NCBI GenBank assembly: GCA_003142815.1
Contig: PLNP01000024.1
Coordinates: 49,190 to 113,189, forward strand
DNA from: Rhodanobacteraceae bacterium
GTDB lineage: Bacteria > Pseudomonadota > Gammaproteobacteria > Xanthomonadales > Rhodanobacteraceae
Direction of reading: 5' to 3'
Length of the DNA stretch: 64,000 nucleotides
Shown: piece after piece, positions 36,880 to 44,600 of the stretch
How the letters are laid out: every line of letters begins with the position of its first letter
Position numbering within the stretch: the stretch's first letter is position 1
Notes under the pieces: generated by a model
The model's input: the letters and a program-made list of their open reading frames with translations, nothing else
Told to the model about the DNA's origin: nothing
Databases searched by the model: none
Program-made: the position numbers and the translations under genes

Positions 36880-37175
36880 GCCGGGGCGGCAGTGGCCAAG
36901 CTGCGCGCACGCGGTGTCGAAGTGCTGTTCGTGCGTCCCCGAGCGGCGGTCCGTTTCTTGCCTTCGAAGACAAGGTGTTTCCACGCGCGCAGACCTGGGA
37001 TGTGCTGATTGCGCGCACCGGCGCGCCAGGCATCTATTTCGAGGACTACCCCGAACTGCAGGGATACACCCAGCCCGAGTGGTCGCATCTGTCCACGGCT
37101 GACGCCGAGCGCTTCACCGCTTCGCTGTATCGGATCATCGAGCGGGACTACTGGCGCCGCGGGCAGGCACGCTGA
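36880..37175 (+). pseudogene. Frameshifted C-terminal fragment, SGNH/acetyltransferase-associated-like
   Basis: The first frame encodes AAVAKLRARGVEVLFVRP. A missing base near 36940 moves to the frame SGGPFLAFEDKVFPRAQTWD, then GAPGIYFEDYPELQGY and PEWSHLSTADAERFTASLYR, ending at 37175. The two parts join naturally. The PEWSHLS...D pattern is like the end of SGNH-type proteins found near MBOAT acyltransferases; I assign this only by resemblance. The N-terminus is missing, replaced by the terminator just upstream. Confidence 0.6.
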
Positions 37176-37279
37176 GCCATCGTGTCGACCTCGTTGACGA
37201 CACGGCGCACGGCGCCGCCACTGCGCATCTTGTCGCCGCTGTATCTCCGGCCTCGCTCGGCTAGATCACCGGTCCATCG

Positions 37280-38842
37280 CTATCGCTGCCCTGCGGAATA
37301 TGGCCAAGGGGTTCGCGCTTGGCGGCGCCATGCAAACCACCCGAGCAGTCCTGCCAGCAACGCCATCGCCCATGCCGACAGCGCTGGCACCGGCGTCTGC
37401 ACGATCGGCGGTGGAAGTGCCTGTTGCTCGAACGCACCGATGTCCGCGGCGGCACCGTAGACGCGCGGGTAGGCCGGGCCGCGCTGGTCGAACGCAAGGT
37501 TCACGAGGTTGTTGCCGACATCGACGGCCGGGCTGCCGGCGCCGAGCGTGTGCGTGCGCGTGGGGCCGCCATTGTTTGCGAGCGGGCCGAGCAATGGATT
37601 GGCAGTGAGCGTATCGGCGGGCAGGGTCACGGTGGGGCTGGCGATGCCGACCAGATTGTTGGCGCCGCTGATCATGAGCGCCGAAGGGGCCTGCAGATCG
37701 GCGAAATTGCCGGCGCCGGTGCTGTTGCCGAATGCGAGGCTGCTCTGCAGGTTCGACGTCGACGTGGCGATCCAGATGCCGCCACCGCCGGCTTGCGCGT
37801 GATTCGCGGTGAACGTGCTGTTGTTCGCTTGCAGCATCGCTGGCCAGCGCAGGAACAGCGCGCCGCCGATGTCGGTCTGGGCGACGTTGCCGGACAACGT
37901 GCTGTTGGAGATCGTCACCGGGCTGAACGCGGCGATGCCGCCGCCGCGGCCGTAGCTGGTGTTCGAGTCGATCGTCGAGCTCACGATACTGCCGCCGAGC
38001 ACTGCGATAATGCCGCCGCCGATGTCGTAGCTGGTGCGGCCTGCATGGAACAGGTGTTCGGCGCGGTTGCCGGTGACCGTGCTTTCGGTGAGCTGCATCG
38101 AATAGACGAACGCCGCGCCGCCGAACGCGGCGGTACCGGCGTCCTCGTGCACGCCGTAGCCCACGTTGCCGGACAGCGTGCTGTTCGCCATCGTCAACGA
38201 GTAGGCATAGAGCGCGCCGCCATAGGCGCCTTCGCCGCCGGCATAGCAATTGCGCACGGTCGTGTTATCGAGCGTCACGTAGCCTGCCGAGGCGATGCAG
38301 CCGCCGCCGGCGACGTGGAAGCCGGTCGCCCGATCGCGCCCGCCCTGGATCGTCATCGCGTGTACGGTCAGCGCGCCACCGTGTGGATGGATGAAGACGC
38401 GATCCAGATGATTGCCGTCGATGGCGAGCACATCGCGACCCGGGCCGCTCAAGGTCAGATTGTCGAACGGGATCACAATCGCGCCGGTTTCGAGCGTGAT
38501 CGTCGCGCAGGTCAGCGCGGTGAGGTCGATGACGTCGCCACCGGCCGCACTCTCGATGACCGAGCGCAAACTGCCGGCACCGTCATCGGCACAGTTGGTG
38601 ACCGGCCAGGTCGTGGCAACCGCGTGGGTTTGATGCGAGGTGGTTCGCGGCGCGGGAAATTGCGCAAAAATCCGGCGTGCGGGGTCGGCGCGCAATTGTG
38701 GTCCGGCGACGTCGATGCTCGCCGCGACCCGCTCCGGTGCAACGACCAATGCGCCGAGCGCAAGCAGGCCGGCGACGACAGCCGCCGCAAGCGGTTGGCG
38801 CTGCAGGCAGCGTGCAAGCGGAACAGGTGTCACGTCGTTCAT
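37280..38842 (-). CDS. Secreted parallel beta-helix (choice-of-anchor Q) protein with IPTL-CTERM-like tail
   Basis: A signal segment (AAAVVAGLLALGALVVA) precedes a repetitive right-handed beta-helix region from about residue 100 to 420, with repeats like NSTLSGNVGYG, STVTGNRAEH and NSTFTANHAQAGGGG. Near the end DQRGPAYPRVYGAAADIGAFE is the choice-of-anchor-Q pattern. The C-terminus (VPALSAWAMALLAGLLGWFAWRR) fits the IPTL-CTERM class: a Pro-x-Leu-Ser-x-Trp motif, one membrane helix, then arginines. It is thought to be removed by an exosortase-like sorting system. Surface display is therefore likely. ATG 38842 (MNDVTPVPLA) is chosen over an in-frame start at 38896. Confidence 0.78.
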   Translation of the reverse strand: MNDVTPVPLARCLQRQPLAAAVVAGLLALGALVVAPERVAASIDVAGPQLRADPARRIFAQFPAPRTTSHQTHAVATTWPVTNCADDGAGSLRSVIESAAGGDVIDLTALTCATITLETGAIVIPFDNLTLSGPGRDVLAIDGNHLDRVFIHPHGGALTVHAMTIQGGRDRATGFHVAGGGCIASAGYVTLDNTTVRNCYAGGEGAYGGALYAYSLTMANSTLSGNVGYGVHEDAGTAAFGGAAFVYSMQLTESTVTGNRAEHLFHAGRTSYDIGGGIIAVLGGSIVSSTIDSNTSYGRGGGIAAFSPVTISNSTLSGNVAQTDIGGALFLRWPAMLQANNSTFTANHAQAGGGGIWIATSTSNLQSSLAFGNSTGAGNFADLQAPSALMISGANNLVGIASPTVTLPADTLTANPLLGPLANNGGPTRTHTLGAGSPAVDVGNNLVNLAFDQRGPAYPRVYGAAADIGAFEQQALPPPIVQTPVPALSAWAMALLAGLLGWFAWRRQARTPWPYSAGQR

Positions 38843-38938
38843 GGGGTTCCCCGATGCGCGCGCTGCGGCGCGCACGTGTTTCGAGTATGGGAGCACGCGC
38901 AGGCGCGCTGGGTCAATCGGACGCGCGTTGGCTGGCGC

Positions 38939-39583
38939 TCAATGCATCTCGTCCGCGCCGATCAGCACGATATCGGCTGGACGCTGCGCGAATAATCCGA
39001 CCGTGACCACGCCCGCGATCTGGTTCAGGTCGCGCTCCAGCTCGACTGGCTTGGCGATGCGCAGACCATGCACGTCGAGGATCCAGTTGCCGTTGTCGGT
39101 GACCACGCCGTCGCGCCAGACCGGTTGGCCGCCGCGTTTGACGAGCTCGCGCGCGACATAGCTGCGCGCCATAGGAATCACTTCGATCGGTAGAGGAAAA
39201 CCGCCCAGCGTCGCGACGCGCTTGCTCGAGTCGATGATGCAGATGAACACGCGCGCGGCCGCCGCGACGATTTTTTCGCGAGTCAACGCGGCGCCGCCGC
39301 CCTTGATCAGGCAGCGATTCGGGTCGCACTCGTCGGCGCCGTCGACGTACAGCGGAATGTCGCCGACCGCGTTGAGATCGAGCACGGCAATGCCGTGTTG
39401 CTTGAGCCGCTGCGTGGATTGCTTGGAACTCGATACGGCGCCTTCGATCAGGTGCTTGCGTTCGGCCAGCGCATCGATGAAATGCGCGACGGTCGATCCG
39501 GTGCCGACGCCGACGATCATGCCGTCTTCGACATAGCGCATCGCGGCGCGGCCGGCGCGGCGTTTTTCTTCGTCCTTCGTCAT
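38939..39583 (-). CDS. rpiA: Ribose-5-phosphate isomerase A
   Basis: It interconverts ribose 5-phosphate and ribulose 5-phosphate in the pentose phosphate pathway. Motifs are [43 protein letters not shown] with catalytic Asp residues, and [12 protein letters not shown] with the catalytic Glu/Lys region, then IIDSSKRV. At 214 residues the length is normal and the gene is complete. The ATG at 39583 is preceded by GGAGAGAAG (minus strand), a good ribosome site. Confidence 0.96.
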   Translation of the reverse strand: MTKDEEKRRAGRAAMRYVEDGMIVGVGTGSTVAHFIDALAERKHLIEGAVSSSKQSTQRLKQHGIAVLDLNAVGDIPLYVDGADECDPNRCLIKGGGAALTREKIVAAAARVFICIIDSSKRVATLGGFPLPIEVIPMARSYVARELVKRGGQPVWRDGVVTDNGNWILDVHGLRIAKPVELERDLNQIAGVVTVGLFAQRPADIVLIGADEMH

Positions 39584-39610
39584 TCTTCTCTCCGGATCAT
39601 GTTCGGGAAA

Positions 39611-39672
39611 GCATCGCGGCTGCGCTGCTCCTACAGTGGTGTCCGCTTTTGTAGGAGCGCTGCAAGCGCGAC
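39611..39672. repeat. REP-like elements, opposite arrangement
   Basis: GCATCGCGGCTGCGCTGCTC (39611 on) and TGTAGGAGCGCTGCAAGCGC (39650 on) are diverged arms of the same REP family, here joined with their TGTAGGAGC ends facing each other rather than outward. The element lies between rpiA and the EVE gene. Confidence 0.65.
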
Positions 39673-39691
39673 CCCAGCGCCTGCCGCTCCC

Positions 39692-40144
39692 TCATTCAAG
39701 GGAAAGAATGCGGTCCCACTGCGCTTGGGTCACTGGCAATATCGACAGGCGATTGCCGCGGCGCAGCAGCGCGAATTCCTCGAGGCGCGGTTGCTCCTTG
39801 AGTTCGGTCAGCGTGATCGTGCGCGCGAGCTTGCGTTTGAACGCGATGTCGACCAGTTGCCAGCGCGGCGTTTCTTGCGTGCTGGCAGGATCGAAATAGT
39901 GGCTCTTGCGATCGAACTGGGTCGGATCCGGATACGCGTCGCTGGCGACCGCGGCGATCCCCACGACGCCGGGTTCGGCACAGCTGGAATGGTAGAACAG
40001 CACGCCATCGCCGGGCCGCATGCCGTCGCGCATGAAGTTGCGTGCCTGGTAGTTGCGCACGCCGCTCCAGGGCTCGGTGCCGACGCGAGCCAGGTCATCG
40101 ATGGAGAACGCATCGGGTTCGGATTTCATCAGCCAGTGACGCAT
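39692..40144 (-). CDS. EVE domain protein
   Basis: The 150-residue single-domain EVE protein (PUA-like fold) shows HWLMKSEPDAFSIDDL, WSGVRNYQARNFMR, GDGVLFYHSSCAEPGVVGIA and PRWQLVDIAF. EVE domains are YTH-related and bind modified bases in RNA or DNA; a modification-sensing role is suggested for the family. The gene is complete. It lies between rpiA and ygfA on the same strand, a common order in gammaproteobacteria. Confidence 0.9.
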   Translation of the reverse strand: MRHWLMKSEPDAFSIDDLARVGTEPWSGVRNYQARNFMRDGMRPGDGVLFYHSSCAEPGVVGIAAVASDAYPDPTQFDRKSHYFDPASTQETPRWQLVDIAFKRKLARTITLTELKEQPRLEEFALLRRGNRLSILPVTQAQWDRILSLE

Positions 40145-40178
40145 GAGGCATCCCGCGGTTTTGGTCGCGCTGCGCCAG

Positions 40179-40787
40179 TCATGTCGGCGACGCCGTGAGG
40201 TCGATCAACTCACGCTCGGTCGCGATGTAGTCAAGATGGACGTCCCACGGCATCGCTTCGATCGCGGCCACTTCCTGGGTCGCGTAACCGACGCCGACCA
40301 GCATCGGTTTGGCGACGCCGGCGCGCCCCTGCAGGAACGCGAAACTGCGGTCGTAGTAGCCACCGCCGAAGCCCAGACGATTACCGTCGCGATCGAAGCC
40401 GAGCAAGGGCAGCAGCACGACATCGAGCTGTTCGGGGGCGAACCGGTCCGCGCTCGCGCATTCGGGCTCGGGAATGCCATGGCGATTCATCGCGATGGCC
40501 ATGCCGGGTCGCCACGGCGCAAACGAGAGCTGTCGCTCGGCGCCGACCACTGGCAGGCAATAGACTTGTTCGCGTGCGCGCAACCCGGAAAGCAACGCGG
40601 CCAGCGGCAATTCCCCGGCGACGGCCCAATAGCCGCCGATGCGCCGATCGGTGAGGAACTCGGGGATTTGTTCGAGCTGATCGAGCAGCGTCTGCGACGC
40701 CGCGATGCGCTCGGCCGCAGACAGATTCGCGCGGCGCGCGCGAAGCTCCGTGCGCAAACGTTTGCGTGCGTCCATCTCGGGTTTCAT
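40179..40787 (-). CDS. ygfA: 5-formyltetrahydrofolate cyclo-ligase
   Basis: It converts 5-formyl-THF to 5,10-methenyl-THF with ATP, recycling a folate dead end. Family motifs are the basic N-terminal helix (RKRLRTELRARRANLS), GGYWAVAGELPL, LPLLGFDRDGNRLGFGGGYYDR and the closing VGVGYATQEV and PWDVHLDYIATE. Length 202 is normal. It sits directly downstream of 6S RNA on the same strand, the conserved zapA-ssrS-ygfA order, and in E. coli the two are co-transcribed. Confidence 0.93.
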   Translation of the reverse strand: MKPEMDARKRLRTELRARRANLSAAERIAASQTLLDQLEQIPEFLTDRRIGGYWAVAGELPLAALLSGLRAREQVYCLPVVGAERQLSFAPWRPGMAIAMNRHGIPEPECASADRFAPEQLDVVLLPLLGFDRDGNRLGFGGGYYDRSFAFLQGRAGVAKPMLVGVGYATQEVAAIEAMPWDVHLDYIATERELIDLTASPT

Positions 40788-40857
40788 CGGGGGTTGTCAG
40801 CAGCGGCGTTCACGGTTGCGGATCCCGTGGCGCCGCCGCGGAGCGAAAAAAGAAAGC

Positions 40858-41047
40858 GGTGTCCTCCGCCATGTCGGTGCGCATCGAACGACCTTGATCC
40901 AGAGGGATCAGGTGGGAGGGCTGGCGAAACCGTAAGGCTTTCCACACGAGGTGGACTTGCACACAGGTTTTCGCTTCGCAATCCCGGGTCGTCAATAGGA
41001 ACAAGGCAATATGTAAGAGTGCACTGCCGGGCACCACAGAGGACACC
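40858..41047 (-). ncRNA. ssrS: 6S RNA
   Basis: The RNA lies in the 265-nt gap between zapA and ygfA, the usual place of the 6S RNA gene in gammaproteobacteria. Its ends GGTGTCCTC and GAGGACACC (41047-41039 and 40866-40858) form the closing stem, and long imperfect pairing runs between. The minus-strand sequence AATTGC-type features are diverged from E. coli, so identity rests on position, size (~190 nt), the closing stem and the promoter. TACAAT at 41060-41055 is correctly placed for a start at about 41048. A CTTTCTTTTTT run just beyond the 3' end (40856-40847) fits termination. 6S RNA binds sigma-70 polymerase as an open-promoter mimic in stationary phase. Confidence 0.78.
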
Positions 41048-41052
41048 TGCGG

Positions 41053-41355
41053 CTATTGTAGTGACGTGGCGAACGCGCGTTCAAGCTTCGCGTTGAGTGC
41101 TTGCAGTTTCTCTGCCAACTGTGCCGATTCGGTCGATTCGCGCTGGCGCGCGTTCAGCAATTCATGGCTGATCTGAAGCGCGGCCAGAATCGCAATGCGA
41201 TCCAGGCCCGCCGAACGCGCGTTGCCGCGCATCTCGCGCATCTTGGTATCGAGATGGCGCGCCGCGTCGAACAGGCCGGGGCGTTCCTCGGGCGTGCAGG
41301 CGATCAGGAATTCGCGGTCGAGAATGTTGACCGCAACGGGTTCGCTGGCGTTCAT
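41053..41355 (-). CDS. zapA: Cell division protein ZapA
   Basis: The 100-residue protein cross-links FtsZ filaments at the division ring. It begins with the ZapA beta-domain (PVAVNILDREFLIACTPEE) and RPGLFDAARHLDTKMREMR, followed by GLDRIAILAALQISHELL and a C-terminal coiled coil that mediates tetramer formation. Its ATG overlaps the stop of the ZapB-like gene upstream (ATGA), indicating translational coupling. 6S RNA follows on the same strand. Confidence 0.93.
   Translation of the reverse strand: MNASEPVAVNILDREFLIACTPEERPGLFDAARHLDTKMREMRGNARSAGLDRIAILAALQISHELLNARQRESTESAQLAEKLQALNAKLERAFATSLQ
41055..41060 (-). promoter_or_regulatory. -10 box of 6S RNA
   Basis: TACAAT on the minus strand ends 7 nt before the inferred 6S RNA start and overlaps the zapA stop codon, so the 6S promoter is embedded in the end of zapA. 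Confidence 0.6.
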
Positions 41356-41570
41356 ACGTGGTTCTGCTCCAGCGACTTCAAGCGCATGATCATCGCCTCG
41401 ACGCGCGAGCGCGCCAGCTCGTTGCGCGCGAGCAACTGCGAGCGTTCGCTGGCGAGTTGCTCCTGGCTGTGGCGCAGGCTGCGGTTTTCATCCTGCAAGG
41501 TGCGGCACAGCTCCACGAGCCGATCGAGTCGATCGCCAATCGCCAGCAAACTCTGCTCATGGGTGGACAT
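41352..41570 (-). CDS. ZapB-like coiled-coil protein (TIGR02449 type)
   Basis: The 72-residue, nearly all-helical protein begins MSTHEQSLLAIGDRLDRLVE and shows heptad-like leucines to the end, consistent with a parallel coiled coil. Small coiled-coil proteins of this kind sit just upstream of zapA in Xanthomonadales and pseudomonads and are presumed partners of ZapA at the division ring, as ZapB is in E. coli. Its stop overlaps the zapA ATG by 4 nt. The in-frame extension upstream to 41840 is antisense to the large sensor gene and not real. Confidence 0.85.
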   Translation of the reverse strand: MSTHEQSLLAIGDRLDRLVELCRTLQDENRSLRHSQEQLASERSQLLARNELARSRVEAMIMRLKSLEQNHV

Positions 41571-41655
41571 GAACGGAAATATAGCATCGCCACCGCACGG
41601 TTTGTCGGTTGGTGTTGGCGATGGCGGGCTCATGGCCGGGAAGTGTCGCATCCCG

Positions 41656-44600
41656 TTACCGAGCCGCCCCGCCGAGTGCGACGCGCCGCCGCTGCGCGCG
41701 CTCGCTGAGGAACGCGAGACATTGGTCGGGCGGCAACGGGAACGCCAGCCAGTGCCCCTGGATCTCGTCGCAGCCCTGCTCGCGCAGGTATTCGACCTGT
41801 TCCACGTGCTCGACGCCCTCGGCGATGACATTGAGGCCAAGTGAATGCGCCATCGTGATCACAGTGGCGGTAATCGCCTCGTCGTCCGGGTCGGTGGTGA
41901 TGTCGCCGACAAATTCCTTGTCGATCTTCAAGGCGTCGATCGGCAGACGCTTCAGGTAGCTGAGCGAGGAATAGCCGGTGCCGAAATCGTCGATCGTGAG
42001 GGAGACGCCAATCGCCTTGAGGCGGCGCAGGGTCGTGATCGATTGCTCCGCATTCGCCATGACCATGCTTTCGGTCAGCTCCAGTTCGAGCAGGTTGGGC
42101 GCGATGTCGCACTCGGCGAGCACGTCGCACAGGCGCCGGATCAGGTCGCCGCGCAGAAGTTGCGCAACCGACACATTCACCGACATGGTGATGTCGCCGA
42201 TGCCGGCCTCGCGCCAGCGCGCGAGCTGCGCGCAGGCTTGCGCGACGACCCAGTCGCCGATCTCGATGATGAGTCCGGTTTCCTCGGCGATCGGGATGAA
42301 CACGTCGGGCGATACATCGCCGAGGTCGGCGCTGCGCCAGCGCAGCAGCGCCTCGACACCGCTGATGCGTTCGTCGAGCAGCGAGAGTTTGGGTTGGTAC
42401 ATCAGCGCCAGCTCGTTGCGTTCCAGCGCCTTGCTCAACGCGGCAACCATGGTTGCGCGCAGACGCGCGGCGGCATCCATCGCCTCGGTGTAGACCATCC
42501 AGGTCTTGCGGCCGTGTTCCTTGGCCTGGTACATCGCGGTATCGGCAAACTTCAGCAGATCGCTCGGCGACTGGCCGTGGTCCGGATACATGCTGATGCC
42601 GATCGACAGCGAGATCACGACTTCCTGGCCGTTATCGAGCTCCAGCGGCTCCTCGAACGCGGCGATCACCTTTTCGGCGATGCGTTCCGCCTCGACGCTG
42701 CTGGCGATGTCCTCGAGCACGATCGTGAACTCGTCGCCGCCGATGCGGGCGACCGAATCGCCTTCTCGCACCACCTGGCGCAAGCGGCTCCCCGCGGCTT
42801 TCAGCATGCGGTCGCCCGTCGCGTGGCCCATCGAATCGTTGACATGCTTGAAGCGGTCGAGGTCGAGGAACAGCACCGCGATCTTGCGCGCGGTGCTGCG
42901 TGCGCGAACGATCGCATGACCGATGCGTTCGCTGAGCAGGGTTCGATTCGGCAGGCCCGTCAACGCATCGTAGTTGGCGAGGTAGCGCAGCTCCTGCTCC
43001 GCGCGCTTGCGGTCGGTGATGTCGGAAATCACACCGACGAAGTGCGTGCGCACGCCGTTGGCGTCGCGTACTTCGGAGACCTCGGCCCAACTCAGGAATT
43101 CTTCGCCGTCCTTGCGCCGCTGCCACAGCTCACCGCGCCAGTAGCCGTTGCGCTGGAGTTCTTCGCGCAGCGCAAGATAATGGTCCATCGGATGCTGCGA
43201 GGAATTGAGCAGCGCCGCCGGTTGTCCGGCGACCTCTTCCTGGCGCCAACCGGTGATCCGCGTGAACGCGGGGTTGACGGTCAGGAAGCGGAACTCGAGG
43301 TCGCTCACCGAGACCGCTTCGGCCATGCTGCGGATGACTTCCTGGGCGACGCGACGATCCTGCTCGGCGGCGCGTTCGGCGGTGACGTTGCGCGCGGTGC
43401 CGCACATGCGCAGCGGTTGGCCGTCTTCGTCGCGCTCGACGATCTTGCCGCGCGCGAGCGACCAGATCCAGTCGCCGCGATGGCTGCGAAAACGATGTTC
43501 CGATTCGAACGTATCGGTCGCGTGGTTGATGTGTTGCTCGAGGCACCGTTCGACCGCCGCGCGATCGTCGGGATGCACGTGGCTGCGCAGCCAGGTAAAC
43601 GGAAGTGCAAGCGCGCGCCGCGAAACGCCCTTGAATAGATCTCCGGAGCCGGTCACGACGACTTCGCCGCGCGCGATGCTCCAATCCCAGAAATCGTCGC
43701 CCGAGCCCCACAGCGCCAGACGCAGGCGGTCTTCGCGCTCGCGCACGTCGAGATGGTAGTTTTCCTCTTTCTGGCGCCGTCGCCGGTGCGCGCGCCACCA
43801 CAGCAGGAGCGCGCCCGCCGCAATCAGCAGATACGCAATCCTGGCAGCGAGGCTATCCCACCATGGCGGCGTCACCCGCAACGCGATCGTCGCGACGTGG
43901 TCGCCCCAGTAACCGTCGTGATTGCTGGCGCGCACCTTGAACACGTAACGACCCGCATCGAGATTGGTGTAGCTCGCGTCGTGGCGCGCACCAGCATCGA
44001 TCCAGCGGTCGTCGAAGCCTTCCAGCTGATAGGCGAAACGATTGCGCTCGGGATCGGCGAAATCGAGTGCGGCAAATTCGAAGCGAACCAAGCGGTCGGC
44101 CGCAGGCATCTCGATCTGGTTGCCGCCAGGCAGCATGCGCACGTCGCGGTTGCCGATATGCACGTTGGTGAACACCACCGGCGCCGCGTAGCGGCTGCCA
44201 ACGATCGCTTGCGGCGAAAACAGGTTGATGCCGTTGACGCCACCGAACGCAAGCTCGCCGTCGCGCAGCTCCGTATACGCCCCGCCATTGAACTCCATGC
44301 CCTGCAGACCGTCGGCGATGGTGTATGCGTGGAAGGTTTCGGTCTTGCGGTCGAACGCGGCGATGCCGCGGTTCGTGCTCAGCCACAGGCGCCCCATCTT
44401 GTCGTCGGCGATCGCATACACGGTGCCGCTCGGAAGCCCGTCGCGCGGCAGCCAACGCGTGAAGTGCGCGTGCTGCGCGTCAATCCTGTCGAGCCGGCTG
44501 AGGCCGGCCTGCGTGCCGATCCAGAGGGTGCCGTCGCTGGTCGCCTTGAGCGCGCGCACGAGATTGGCCCCGAGCGAATGCGCATCGTTCGGGTCATTAC

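Noticed and set aside
37176-37262. Short plus-strand frame after the PEWSHLS fragment
   Set aside because: A natural-looking 20-residue stretch exists, but it is too short to support a gene or to link to a family.
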